Source: Cytobacillus firmus (lineage in GTDB: Bacteria; Bacillota; Bacilli; Bacillales; Cytobacillaceae). From it: a stretch of DNA of 64,000 nucleotides. The stretch covers positions 2,739,501 through 2,803,500 of the forward strand of contig NZ_CP086235.1 of assembly GCF_023612095.1 (NCBI RefSeq), written 5' to 3'. Of this stretch, positions 44,596-54,262 are shown piece by piece; position 1 is the stretch's first letter, and every line of letters starts with the position of its first letter. A program made the translations under genes and the position numbers. The notes under the pieces are model-generated. The model was given only the letters and a program-made list of their open reading frames with translations. It was not told the DNA's origin and ran no database searches.

Positions 44596-45561
44596 GTGAC
44601 AAGTATTAAAGACATTGCAAAAAAAGCGGGTGTCTCCATATCAACTGTTTCCTATGCTCTGAACGGCAGCCCAAAGGTCACTGAGGAGACTGCTGCAAAA
44701 ATCCTGGCCATCGCCAAAGAGCTTAACTACGTGCCGAACGCTGCAGCACGTTCTTTAAAGAAAAGGGAAACAAAAATTATCGGGGTTTTTTTAACGAACT
44801 TCGGGGGAGCATTTTATGGACAGCTCCTGCAGGGTATCCAGGACTCTCTTAATAGCAAGGGATATGAGATGATTGTATGCAGCGGAAAAGAGTCCCACCG
44901 TTTTATCCCTGAACGAATGATTGACGGAGCTATTGTTCTGGACTTCTCTTTTTCGAGTGAAGAACTATTGAAGCATGCTGATGCAGGACATAAGATTGTT
45001 GTAATGGACAGGGAATTAATTCACCCCAATATTAACCAGGTACTTTTGCATAATACTTCGGGGGCCACTCTTGCGATTGATTACTTAATTGAAAAAGGCC
45101 ATCGAAAAATATATGCAGTAAATGGTCCGGATGGTTCGTATGATGCGGTCCAGCGGATTGAAGCTGTTCGTCAGGCTGTGAAATGGAATCAGCAGATCGT
45201 TTACCGCGAACTTCCGGGTAACTTTAATAAGGGCGCTGGCGAGAAGGCAGCGGAACAGATCGTAAATGAATACACCGAGCCTGTTGCAGTATTCTGCCTG
45301 AATGATGAAATGGCAATCGGCATGTACAATTATCTTGCCCCTACAAAGTATGAAATTGGGAAACATATTCATATTATCGGCTTTGATAATATTGAGCTTT
45401 CCAGGTATACTCAGCCTCGATTGGCAACCATCGATTATTCTGAGCGTAAATGGGGCGCTGTTTCTGCTGAACACCTGCTAAAATTGATTGCAGGCGAACC
45501 GTTTGAAAATGAACGTATCTACGTTACACTCATACCAGGAGATTCGGTGCAATCCATTTAA
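44596..45561 (+). CDS. LacI family transcriptional repressor
   Basis: A 321-aa protein. Residues 2-55 are a LacI helix-turn-helix with hinge (SIKDIAKKAGVSISTVSYALNG; PNAAARSLKKRE). The remainder is a periplasmic-binding-protein-like effector domain. The start is a GTG with GGAGAG upstream. It is last in the beta-1,2-glucan locus and most likely binds the CGAAACGTTTCG sites at 36933-37221, releasing them when an oligosaccharide or its phosphorylated product binds. A terminator follows. Confidence 0.88.
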   Translation: MTSIKDIAKKAGVSISTVSYALNGSPKVTEETAAKILAIAKELNYVPNAAARSLKKRETKIIGVFLTNFGGAFYGQLLQGIQDSLNSKGYEMIVCSGKESHRFIPERMIDGAIVLDFSFSSEELLKHADAGHKIVVMDRELIHPNINQVLLHNTSGATLAIDYLIEKGHRKIYAVNGPDGSYDAVQRIEAVRQAVKWNQQIVYRELPGNFNKGAGEKAAEQIVNEYTEPVAVFCLNDEMAIGMYNYLAPTKYEIGKHIHIIGFDNIELSRYTQPRLATIDYSERKWGAVSAEHLLKLIAGEPFENERIYVTLIPGDSVQSI

Positions 45562-45580
45562 TTTAGCTGCAAATAAAAAT

Positions 45581-45616
45581 AAAACAGCGCCTGAGCTAAT
45601 GTTCAGGTGCTGTTTT
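45581..45616. terminator. Bidirectional terminator after lacI-type gene
   Basis: AAAACAGCGCCTGA / TTCAGGTGCTGTTTT stem (one G-T pair); it also lies downstream of the convergent propeller gene. Confidence 0.85.
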
Positions 45617-45638
45617 GCTGTTACTTCCTGCCTTACTA

Positions 45639-47087
45639 TCAGGAGGATTGTCCATCCGGAAGCATTTTCTTAAACAGATCCAGGCAATTCTTTTTCTCTT
45701 TCACCCAAACCTCGCAGCCTTCAAAGGGATTAGCAGTTCCCAAATAGAGATTGCCATTTTCAGAAACAAACAGGTTCCGGCATCCATAATTTTTCGGATT
45801 TCCGAGTCCGTTAATCGTTACCGGAAACCAATGAATGCCATCTGGGGACTTCCACAGGCTAAACCCAAATGTTAAGCGGGTTGCCGGAGAAATTAAGGCG
45901 AAGAACAAGTCAGATATACATTCGATCGGCAGGCTGCTCAACAGCGGATTTTCATCCAACAGGCTTTTCAGGACTTCCGGTAGAAGCGGCGGAACAAGAT
46001 CTGTCCAGTCCCAGGTGCCAAGATAAAGCCAGCCATTATATTCTTTCAGCTGCCAGCAGTAGCCATTCGCAATATTGCCAAAACCGGATGGAATACCGCT
46101 AATAGCCGTGCCCCTCGTCCCGGTTTCAGGGTTCGAAGGTTCAACAGGCTTGCTGCCAATAACCAGTTCCCATTGATCATTCTGATCGATTCGGATTAAG
46201 TCAAAGCCCTTGGGAGTTACAAGCCGATCATTCGGATCAAGGCTGAAGATGCCAAAATAGACAGCTGTCCCAAGGTATAAATAACCCTTATAGATTTCGA
46301 GGCTTAATGGCACCTCATTTCTTGCATCGCCCGCCCCTCTGTCTACAACCTTTTTCCAGCTGTTTGCTCTCGGATTCTCATCTTCTGATCTCCATAATTG
46401 AAAGCCTTCAGGCAGGGCTGTCCCAATATATAACCGATTATTGAAGCTTGACATGATGATTCCATTTCCCTGGGGATTTATTTCCGGATCCCCTGATAGA
46501 TCGATTTGCTCCCAGCCATTCTTTTCGGGATCTTCACTTACATAAAGCAGCGTATTGGACACTTGCAGTTCATTTCCCGGGAGTGCAGCCAAATAGAGTT
46601 TATTGTTATGAACCACCATTGTCCTTGTTGATCCGCCCTGCAATAAACTCGGTAGCGGACGCCATCCTTCCTCATCTGTATATTTTAAAACGAGCAGGTT
46701 CGGACTAAAAGTAGCACAGCCGGCATATAAAGCAGACTCGCCAGATGGAGATGTGTAGGGAATCATAAATCGGAAGCCGACAATTCCGAGGGAAGGCTCT
46801 TTAAAGACCCGCTCCCATTTACAGCTTCCATCTTTTTTATATCGCCAGATTTCACCGCTGAAATCAGGATTCTTTGGTGTTAATTCCTCAGGCACTTCCA
46901 TGTCGCCAAAAATAACACCGCCCGCGAGGACAGAATAGACAATATTCCGGCCTGTCCCAACATAAAGATACTCCTCAAACTCAGCAACAGACCATGCGTA
47001 ATTGTTTTGCATGGCATTGTCGGGATTGGTTTTGTCAAACCCATTAACCGGGGTTATCTTTTTAAAACCACTTACATTAAACCCCAT
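45639..47087 (-). CDS. Predicted seven-bladed beta-propeller protein of unknown function
   Basis: A 482-aa protein I do not recognise, without signal peptide or membrane segment. It contains seven copies of an LYxG(T)-type blade motif: LYVGTGRN, LYAGCATF, LYLAALPG, LYIGTALP, LYLGTAVY, LYLGTWDW and LYLGTANP. These alternate with WxSxDGxxW-like turns (LWRSEDE, LWKSPDGIHW, LYVSEDPEKNGW), as in BNR/sortilin-type propellers. Seven blades of about 60 residues account for nearly the whole length. AGAGGTG precedes the ATG. It is convergent with the LacI gene and downstream of nothing obvious. It could bind a polymer or be an enzyme, since some propellers are glycosidases or lyases, but no catalytic set is identifiable. 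Confidence 0.7.
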   Translation of the reverse strand: MGFNVSGFKKITPVNGFDKTNPDNAMQNNYAWSVAEFEEYLYVGTGRNIVYSVLAGGVIFGDMEVPEELTPKNPDFSGEIWRYKKDGSCKWERVFKEPSLGIVGFRFMIPYTSPSGESALYAGCATFSPNLLVLKYTDEEGWRPLPSLLQGGSTRTMVVHNNKLYLAALPGNELQVSNTLLYVSEDPEKNGWEQIDLSGDPEINPQGNGIIMSSFNNRLYIGTALPEGFQLWRSEDENPRANSWKKVVDRGAGDARNEVPLSLEIYKGYLYLGTAVYFGIFSLDPNDRLVTPKGFDLIRIDQNDQWELVIGSKPVEPSNPETGTRGTAISGIPSGFGNIANGYCWQLKEYNGWLYLGTWDWTDLVPPLLPEVLKSLLDENPLLSSLPIECISDLFFALISPATRLTFGFSLWKSPDGIHWFPVTINGLGNPKNYGCRNLFVSENGNLYLGTANPFEGCEVWVKEKKNCLDLFKKMLPDGQSS

Positions 47088-47282
47088 CGTTTTTACACCT
47101 CTTTTCGCTTTTTAATAGAATATGCGAAAATATGAAAAACGCAGGGGCTAATGTCTTGGACAAGGGCAGAATTACGGGGAATTGGTGAAAGGCCTCTACT
47201 TATACAATTGAATTGTACTCTATTGTTTAGAAGGCTTGATGGAAAAAATCTAAAAGGAACAAGGAAGATCATCTAGTTCCGA

Positions 47283-48380
47283 TTATTTTATTCTGCTTTT
47301 TATAAATGTAATGATAAACAAAAGTAAGGGCAAAAGAATCGCCAGCGGCAAATGGATGAATAACGGCACAAACTTCAGTCCTATCTCCAGATGCTGTGAA
47401 AGATTTTCTGCATATGCGTATGACAGCAGAAGAATGATCACTAGGATAGATACCGTCACAACCTGTGGTTTAACCTTTGCCATGCTGGATTTTGCAAGAT
47501 TCATTCCGGCGAAGGTAAAAATGGCAATTTTAAAATAACCGCCGAAGATAATGATAATTACCGCAAAGATGTCCAGCCGTTTAATGAAATCAAAAAGTGT
47601 TACCCGCTCAATGGCCTCTATCAAAGGAAAAGTAAAGTTCTTCGCTAATTCCGGGTGAAGTACTCCAATGGTTAAGAATGAAAAAAGAGATAATAATAGC
47701 GTGAAAAAGATAATAATAAAGCTTCCCTTTTTAGATACCGCTGATCTGTGCTCACGTTTCAAATAAGGGAAAATCATAAGGAAAGCGATGAGCTCTCCGT
47801 ACGGAAAGGTGACCATCGTTGGCACAATACTGGCTATTTTCTTTACATCAACCTCAAAGATAGGATCAATGTATTCCCAGTGAAAAATTCCGCTAATGAG
47901 AATCCAGAATGGAATCAGGAATAGAAACAGCACGGTTACACTGCCTATAATGACGGCAGAGCGCATAAAGGCCTCCAGCCCCTTTATGTAGGTATAGGCA
48001 ACAACGAGGAAAATGGATAGTTTTACAATCAACGGTTTCATGGTATAAAGCAGCGTACTATTGATGAACATGGTAAAATCCGTTAAAACGCGGGATGCGA
48101 GGTAAGCAAAGTAAAGGACATACACGAGTGACGCTGCAGATCCAAGAAATTTCCCAAGATTCCTTTTCAAAATCACGGAAAGGTTCATATAATCGTTATG
48201 TTGCCAAATATAAACATACATTTGAAAAATAAGGAGCCCGATAGTCCCTGCTGTAAGAATGACAATCCAGGAGGCCTTTTCAGCCGATAGATTCAGACCA
48301 AAAATAACGGAACTTCCTATCAGGAATAGCAGCATAGCGAACATTGATTCAATGATTCCAATGATTGGTTTGTTCTCCAT
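47283..48380 (-). CDS. Spore germination protein, GerAB/GerKB type (permease subunit)
   Basis: A 365-aa integral membrane protein with ten segments (APC-like fold), of the GerAB family that binds germinant nutrients in the spore inner membrane. The family start NKPIIGIIESMFAMLLFLIGSSVIFGLN and the FTMFINSTLLYTMKP segment are visible. GGGAGG precedes the ATG. It is last in the A-C-B operon, 4 bases after the GerAC-type gene. The germinant is unknown. Because the A subunit gene is frameshifted, this receptor may be incomplete. Confidence 0.88.
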   Translation of the reverse strand: MENKPIIGIIESMFAMLLFLIGSSVIFGLNLSAEKASWIVILTAGTIGLLIFQMYVYIWQHNDYMNLSVILKRNLGKFLGSAASLVYVLYFAYLASRVLTDFTMFINSTLLYTMKPLIVKLSIFLVVAYTYIKGLEAFMRSAVIIGSVTVLFLFLIPFWILISGIFHWEYIDPIFEVDVKKIASIVPTMVTFPYGELIAFLMIFPYLKREHRSAVSKKGSFIIIFFTLLLSLFSFLTIGVLHPELAKNFTFPLIEAIERVTLFDFIKRLDIFAVIIIIFGGYFKIAIFTFAGMNLAKSSMAKVKPQVVTVSILVIILLLSYAYAENLSQHLEIGLKFVPLFIHLPLAILLPLLLFIITFIKSRIK

Positions 48381-48384
48381 GTTA

Positions 48385-49563
48385 TCAGCCTCCCTTCTTG
48401 TAATGCCCGATATTTTGTACTTTTATATTCGTTTTAAGCTTAATTTCCGCATTTTTAATAGGTACTGGCCAATCTGATTTCAGTTTCTTCCATGTCCCCG
48501 GACTTTTCTCCCTCATCATCAGCCCTAACCCCAGAGGGTCCATCTCATTTTCCTGTGCTATGGCGAGTAGGTCCTGCACATGATTCTGGATTGTTTTTTC
48601 AATCTGCCTTTCAAGCAGCTGGATATCATGGGGTTTTTCTAAATCCACATTACATTTTATCTGGCTTATATCACCCGAAAGCCTTAAGTTATAATGAAAG
48701 ATATACTTATCTTCATATGTTTCTACCTGTCTTTCTCTGGCCAGATTTCCAAGAACGCGAAAGGTGAATAGGTTGTTCTCATCTTTTGGGCAGCTTGCTT
48801 CAATTGAAAAACCGGATTCGCCTCCCTGCAGAATGGTTATGATGGCAGCATCCCGATAATCAAGGAACACTGATAACTTATCTTCTTTAAAAAGGGCAAG
48901 CCCGCCATAAGCAATATGAGCAGGGCTGGTCGTTTCAAAGTTCCCTCTTTCCTTCCCGCTTTTGAGATCTCCTACTACTTTAATAAAAGGCATTGCGATA
49001 TCCTTTCCCTCCTTGATTTCATCAACCTTGATCTCCGTCGCGGTCACAGGAATATCTCTGCCCAGCTTTTGGAGAATGTTTTCAATTTCAAAAGCTGAAA
49101 ATCCTTCAATTGGAGAGTAGATCTTCAGCAGTTCACTTGCATTGACATCCCGGGCAATGACCAGATTTGCATCAGATGGAATCTGTGCAGAATGCAGAAT
49201 ATAGTCATAAACGTCCTTGGCCTTCCCCTCACGGGCGAATGCTTCACCCAAGAGAATGACTTCTATCTGTTTTAAATAATTATAACGGGAAATATTTACA
49301 GAAATTCTTTCTAAAGCTGCATCAATTGTTTTACCCGTTGCTTTATAAACTACATAGGGGGAGTTGGGAACCTGTGATTTACCTGCAACGGCAGCAGGAT
49401 TGATCAACTGCAGGGATACCTCATACCCGTCCTCTGCATGGTCGACCCCCATAGCAAATGAAAAAGAAAGTTCATTCAACTCATGTTTATCCAATGGGGC
49501 AAGGAATACCGCCGCCACCGATAATAACATAAAGAGCATATAAAGATATTTCACTGTGATCAC
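48385..49563 (-). CDS. Ger(x)C family spore germination lipoprotein-like subunit
   Basis: A 392-aa protein of the Ger(x)C family. The N-terminal hydrophobic stretch (YLYMLFMLLSVAAVFLAPL) acts as a signal or anchor, but I see no lipobox cysteine, unlike typical GerAC lipoproteins. It contains the family segments ELNELSFSFAMGVDHAEDGYEVSLQLINP and EVILLGEAFAREG. It should sit on the outer face of the inner spore membrane. The GTG start immediately follows the GerAA-type stop (TGA GTG), a sign of translational coupling. Confidence 0.85.
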   Translation of the reverse strand: MITVKYLYMLFMLLSVAAVFLAPLDKHELNELSFSFAMGVDHAEDGYEVSLQLINPAAVAGKSQVPNSPYVVYKATGKTIDAALERISVNISRYNYLKQIEVILLGEAFAREGKAKDVYDYILHSAQIPSDANLVIARDVNASELLKIYSPIEGFSAFEIENILQKLGRDIPVTATEIKVDEIKEGKDIAMPFIKVVGDLKSGKERGNFETTSPAHIAYGGLALFKEDKLSVFLDYRDAAIITILQGGESGFSIEASCPKDENNLFTFRVLGNLARERQVETYEDKYIFHYNLRLSGDISQIKCNVDLEKPHDIQLLERQIEKTIQNHVQDLLAIAQENEMDPLGLGLMMREKSPGTWKKLKSDWPVPIKNAEIKLKTNIKVQNIGHYKKGG

Positions 49564-51026
49564 TCATTTACGGCTATTTTTAAGAAGATCGTCCTTATCA
49601 TATTTTTTGGGAGCATTTATAATCTTTTTTAATGAAAATCGAATAAAAGTATCTTTTAAATCGGCTTTTTTCACCGGTGTGATCGGTGATAAATATGGCA
49701 CTCCAAAGCTATTTAAGGATGTAAGATGATTAATTAAAACAATGGTTCCCAGGATAATGCCGTACAATCCAAACGTACTGGCCAAGAACACCAGAATATA
49801 ACGGATCCCCTTGATTGCATTGCCAAAAGGATGAACAGGAATAGCAAAATTCAAAACATATGTAGCTGAAATGACGACAAGTGTCGACAGCTGGACAATT
49901 CCTGCTTCCGCTGCTGACTGGCCTAAAATAATCGTACCAATGATCGAGAATGCCAGCATGATGCCTGTCGGCAAACGTATGGAGCTCTCCAGGAGCACTT
50001 CAAAAATCACCATGAGCAGAATGACTTCAATGACTAATGGCAGAGGAACAATTTGCCTCTGTGCTGCCAGGCTGACGAGCAATTCACTGGGGATCAGCTC
50101 CTGATGAAATAATACAAATGCAATATAAAAAGGAATGAGAAAGATTGAAGCAACAAAAGAAATTATTCGAACCAGCCTGGTAAAATCGAACATGGATGTT
50201 TCATAATAGTCCTCCGGCGAATGGAAAAATTGGATGAACAGGGCAGGCACTATCAGTGCATCCGGAGATCCATCACATATAATCACCATTTTGCCTTCCA
50301 ATAAATGGCCGGCCACAACATCCGGCCGCTCCGTTGTGAGAACCCGCGGGAATGGCGTAATCTGATCATCTGAGATGCTTTCCTGAATATAAGAAGAATC
50401 CAGAATAGATTTTAGTCTAATTGATTTTAGTTTGCTTTTGACATTTTTCAGGAGGTCCCGATCTGCTTTATCAGCTAAATATAGAAGATATACGCCTGTA
50501 TTGGTCTCCTCTCCAATCGTCTGATCCTCAATTGTCAATTGGTCATTCTTAATGAACCGTTTGATCAGTGAAATATTATTATTGGCAAGCTCGGTAAAAC
50601 CGATCTGCGGTCCCTTTAATACCCGCTGGGACTGCGGCGGTGAAAGCGCACGATCCTTCCAATCAGCCGTGTCTGCAGCCAGGCATGAATCAGCGCCGGA
50701 TATAAATATTAGCGTATTTCCATTAGAGAGTTCGTTTACTGCTTCATTCAAGTCCGAGACGATCTTAATCTTGGAAATCTCAATTGTGTTTTCCATTTGC
50801 TGTATAGGATTTCTTGATAATTCCTTAAGTTTTAGAATTGGCCCAAGTATATGCTCCTGGACCGTTTTCTTATCTGCAATCGTATCGAGATACAGCAGAC
50901 AGCCTGAAGTATCGGAAGAGAAAAAAACGAACGGATAATAAGTTCTTTATTTTGATGAAACGCATCTTGAATGTACGATAAATTTTCGTTCAAAACCTTG
51001 GAAATACCCGTTATATCCTTCTTCAT
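49564..51026 (-). pseudogene. Spore germination protein, GerAA type, frameshifted
   Basis: The reading frame is split. An N-terminal part starts at the ATG at 51026 (AAGGTG upstream), and its frame runs off after NKELIIRSFF. The rest is open in another frame (SDTSGCLLYLDTIADKKTVQ, then the long 410-residue part to 49564). The break is at an A7 run on the plus strand (50921-50927); one more base gives a normal GerAA of about 487 aa. The C-terminal half has the expected membrane segments and GerA-family motifs (GMLAF, AEAGIVQLSTLVVISATY). So it is either a real loss of this germinant receptor or a homopolymer error. Confidence 0.8.
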
Positions 51027-51053
51027 AAAAAACACCTTAATCACTTTTTTTCT

Positions 51054-51082
51054 TACTATCCCCATAGAAGGAATTATTATAC
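51054..51082 (-). promoter_or_regulatory. Candidate sigma-G promoter of the ger operon
   Basis: Minus-strand GTATA (51078-51082), 17-base spacer, GATAGTA (51054-51060) resembles GHATR-N17-CATWHTA with two -10 mismatches. The position, 28 bases before the ATG, is right for germination genes. Confidence 0.35.
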
Positions 51083-51114
51083 AGCTGGTAAGCCAACAGC
51101 AGCAATTTGCAGTG

Positions 51115-51144
51115 AAAAAAACAGCCTTATTATAAAATAGGGCT
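51115..51144 (-). terminator. Intrinsic terminator of the OpuC-type operon
   Basis: On the minus strand CAGCCCTATTTTATAATAAGGCTG is followed by T7. Confidence 0.75.
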
Positions 51145-51187
51145 GCTGAATCAAAGTGTTATTTTCTGTTTTACTAAATGGATAGGA

Positions 51188-52705
51188 TTATTTCAGCAAT
51201 CCTTCCTTCTCAAGATACTCCCTTGCCGTTTCTTCAGGACTCGCACCATCTACATTCACTTTGTAGTTCATTTCACGCATTTCATCATCGCTGATTTTTC
51301 CATCCAGCTTGTTTAGAGCTTTAACTAGTTCCGGATGGTCTTCAGCGGTTTCTTCTCTCAACAGCGGGGCGCCCTGATATGGCGGAAACAGGTGTTTGTC
51401 ATCCTCCAGGACAGTGAGGTGGTACCTGGCAATTTCGCTATCTGTAGAATAAGCGTCCACTAAGTTGATTTCACCTTTTTCGATTGCACCGTAGCGCAGC
51501 TTGGGCTCCATGGTTAAAACAGTTGGAAAGTTCAAGCCATACAGCTCCTGAATACCCCGATAGCCATCCTCCCGATCAGAGAATTCAAGGGTGAAGCCTG
51601 CTTTTATGTTTTGCTCGACTGCTTTTAGATCTGAAATTGATTGCAGTTCATACTCTTCAGCGAGTTTCTCAGGCACTGCCAAAGCATACGTATTATTGTA
51701 AGACATCGGTTCTAACAGTTCCATGCCGAATTGTTCCTTCATTCCTTTTCTCGCCTGATCATATACCTCTCTGCGATCAGTGCTCACCGCAGTCTCTTTT
51801 AGAAATTCAGCAATGGCTGTACCGGTAAACTCAGGATACAGGTCAATACTGCCAGACTTCAGAGCATTAAAGACGAATGATGTTTTTCCTAACCCTGGTT
51901 TTAAGTCGACATTAAGGTCGGTATCATTTTCAATCAGCAATTTGTACATATTGATCAGAATCTCCGGTTCTGAACCAAGCTTCCCGCCAATGACAATATT
52001 CTCTTCTGATTCTCTTGTCAGCAGCGGGGTCGCCATAACCAGTATCATTGCGCCAATGAAGACTCCCAGCGCTGTGAGCGACCGTTTAAAAGACATATGC
52101 TCGAATCGTCGCAGCAGCATATCAAAAAGGATTGCCAATATGGCTGCAGGAATAGCACCAAGAATAATCAGAGCTGTATTGTTCCGGTCAATACCAAGGA
52201 GAATTAATTCTCCTAAACCTCCTGCTCCAATTAAGGCAGCAAGAGTAGCTGTGCCGACTATTAACACCATCGCGGTACGGATTCCGGCCATAATAACCGG
52301 CATGGCAAGAGGAAGCTCTACCTTCATGAGCCTTTTGCGCCGGTTCATCCCCATTGCCCTTGCTGCTTCAATAATGGAATCGTCCACTTCCTTTATGCCT
52401 GTATATGTATTTCTCAGAATCGGCAGAAGGGCATATACGACTAAAGCGATTATGGCGGGCACTTTTCCAATGCCGAATAAGGGGATCAGTAGGCCAAGCA
52501 GCGCTAATGAAGGTACGGTCTGCAATACGGCTGTTACCCCGATGATTCCTTCCGCAATTTTTTGCTTTTTAGTCAGATATATTCCAAGCGGGATGGCAAT
52601 CAGGACTGCAAAAAATAAAGCAATGAGCGAAATCTGTATATGTTCAATCAGCACGCTTACTAATTGGCCTTTTCTTTCACTAAAAACAGAGCTCAAGGTA
52701 TTCAT
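51188..52705 (-). CDS. Fused permease and substrate-binding subunit of an osmoprotectant ABC importer
   Basis: A 505-aa protein. The N-terminal about 210 residues are an OpuCB/OpuBB-type permease with six segments and the loop EAARAMGMNRRKRLMKVELPLAMP. Residues about 235-505 are an OpuCC-type glycine-betaine/choline-binding domain (VIGGKLGSEPEILINMYKLL, GSIDLYPEFTGTAIAEFL, YNNTYALAVP). In B. subtilis OpuC these are separate proteins; here they are one chain, as in some BusAB/OpuAB-like systems. The substrate is likely betaine, carnitine or choline. GAGGTGAG precedes the ATG, which overlaps the ATPase stop by 4 bases. Confidence 0.88.
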   Translation of the reverse strand: MNTLSSVFSERKGQLVSVLIEHIQISLIALFFAVLIAIPLGIYLTKKQKIAEGIIGVTAVLQTVPSLALLGLLIPLFGIGKVPAIIALVVYALLPILRNTYTGIKEVDDSIIEAARAMGMNRRKRLMKVELPLAMPVIMAGIRTAMVLIVGTATLAALIGAGGLGELILLGIDRNNTALIILGAIPAAILAILFDMLLRRFEHMSFKRSLTALGVFIGAMILVMATPLLTRESEENIVIGGKLGSEPEILINMYKLLIENDTDLNVDLKPGLGKTSFVFNALKSGSIDLYPEFTGTAIAEFLKETAVSTDRREVYDQARKGMKEQFGMELLEPMSYNNTYALAVPEKLAEEYELQSISDLKAVEQNIKAGFTLEFSDREDGYRGIQELYGLNFPTVLTMEPKLRYGAIEKGEINLVDAYSTDSEIARYHLTVLEDDKHLFPPYQGAPLLREETAEDHPELVKALNKLDGKISDDEMREMNYKVNVDGASPEETAREYLEKEGLLK

Positions 52706-53655
52706 GACCTCACCTCTCTTTTCATGCTGCCCGCCAAATTACGGATAACAGCCTGCCTGTTGACCAGCCCAATGATTTCCCCGTCCTCTTCCACAGCAAT
52801 TTCATCATGAGCTGCCAATAAGCTTAGTGTTTCTTGGAGTGAAGCCGAGGCTGAAAGGACTGCCATGCTCTCTTCAATTACTGAAACCGGCAAAAGGAGG
52901 TTATGAAGGCTGAATCCCTCAATGTACTGCCCCGCCTCTTCCCCGACAAACTGCCTGACAAATTCGTTTTCCGGATGCGCAAGCAGTTCTTCAGGTGTGC
53001 CAATTTGGACGACTTCCCCGTCCTTCATGACACAAATGCGGTCGCCGAGCTTTAAAGCTTCCTTCATATCGTGTGTAACAAACACAATGGTTTTCTTTAT
53101 TTTTTTCTGAAGGCTGATTAGGTCATCCTGAATCTTTTCCCTGCTAATGGGATCCAGTGCACTAAAAGGCTCATCCATCAGGATTATGGGCGGATTAGCG
53201 GCCAGTGCTCTTGTTACGCCCACTCTTTGCTGCTGTCCTCCTGAAAGTTCATTCGGCTTTCGGCTCCGGTATATGTCAGGCTCCAATCCGACCATTTCCA
53301 ATAACTCATCAATCCGTTCTTTAATTTTCACCTGCTCCCAATTCTTAAGCTCCGGTACAATCGCGATATTTTCCCCAATCGTCATATGAGGAAAAAGGGC
53401 AATCTGCTGAAGTACATAGCCAATATCCCAGCGGAGCTCATGAATGTCATAGTCACTGATCCGTTTACCATTTATGAAAATCGTTCCTGATGTCAAAGGA
53501 ATAAGCCTATTAATCATCTTCAGAACAGTAGTTTTCCCGGAACCGCTCGGACCAATAATCACAAAAAACTCGCCTTCTTTTATATGTAAGTTGATTGAAT
53601 CTACAGCTTTGGTACCATCCCGATACTGTTTCGAGACATTTTCAAACTGAATCAT
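52702..53655 (-). CDS. Osmoprotectant ABC transporter ATPase (OpuCA type)
   Basis: A 317-aa ABC ATPase: Walker A GPSGSGKTT (35-43), signature LSGGQQQR, Walker B IILMDEPFSALDP, and the H-loop FVTHD. The C-terminal region after about 240 has a single CBS-like domain (SASLQETLSLLAAHDEIAVEEDGEIIGLVN), as in OpuCA ATPases, which usually have two; the first half may be degenerate. CBS domains here sense ionic strength. It is first in a two-gene operon with the fused permease/binding protein. Confidence 0.9.
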   Translation of the reverse strand: MIQFENVSKQYRDGTKAVDSINLHIKEGEFFVIIGPSGSGKTTVLKMINRLIPLTSGTIFINGKRISDYDIHELRWDIGYVLQQIALFPHMTIGENIAIVPELKNWEQVKIKERIDELLEMVGLEPDIYRSRKPNELSGGQQQRVGVTRALAANPPIILMDEPFSALDPISREKIQDDLISLQKKIKKTIVFVTHDMKEALKLGDRICVMKDGEVVQIGTPEELLAHPENEFVRQFVGEEAGQYIEGFSLHNLLLPVSVIEESMAVLSASASLQETLSLLAAHDEIAVEEDGEIIGLVNRQAVIRNLAGSMKREVRS

Positions 53656-53800
53656 TGCTCCACCCCTCTAATATGTTTACATCCTAATTATTCCCTTAAC
53701 AAATTTCCGAAAAACGGTCCGCCTGCGTTTTCTTTTTTGCTGTTATACTATCATACAGATAGACAGGAAACATTTCCATTTTAAGAATCCAAAGAAAAAA

Positions 53801-53821
53801 CAGCCTCCTGCATGGAGGCTG
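53801..53821 (-). terminator. Intrinsic terminator of the 98-aa gene
   Basis: CAGCCTCC TGCAT GGAGGCTG stem; T6 follows on the minus strand. Confidence 0.8.
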
Positions 53822-53828
53822 CCTGTTA

Positions 53829-54125
53829 TTAAGCGGAAGATCTTTTCAGGTTCTTAAAGAGGTCCGGAAAGTCTTTTCTGATTGCTTCGCGGATATCCCC
53901 GAATGCAAGATGGCGAATGGGATAGGTTTTTACTTTCTTTAAGGTGGAATGTGGGTTTCCTATAAAAATATTAACGGTCTCTTCTAAAAATCTTTCCTGC
54001 TGAAACATATAATTGTTTCGATTTTCAAAGACTTTGTTTTCTGTTTGCTCATAAATAATGTAATAGTTTTCGATGATTTCACCACGGAACATTTCCTGCG
54101 TCTCAATTACTTCGTATACTTTCAT
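53829..54125 (-). CDS. Unrecognised 98-aa protein
   Basis: I do not recognise this protein. It has a compact N-terminal strand-rich part (KVYEVIETQEMFRGEIIENYYIIYEQTENKVFE) and an amphipathic helix near the end (GDIREAIRKDFPDLFKNLKRSSA). No catalytic motif, signal peptide or membrane segment is visible. GGGAG about 10 bases ahead supports the ATG at 54125; the longer TTG start at 54146 would bury that site. A strong terminator follows 8 bases after the stop, so it is monocistronic and probably real. Confidence 0.65.
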   Translation of the reverse strand: MKVYEVIETQEMFRGEIIENYYIIYEQTENKVFENRNNYMFQQERFLEETVNIFIGNPHSTLKKVKTYPIRHLAFGDIREAIRKDFPDLFKNLKRSSA

Positions 54126-54262
54126 CGGTATCAGTCTCCCTTTCAAATAAATTCATAGTGACGAAAGTGATAAGTTCAATCCCATTGGCAAAACCAGCAG
54201 CTTTATATTTTGGATACTATGATGGATTTTACTTGAACATGCCTTCACATGGTAATTTCACA

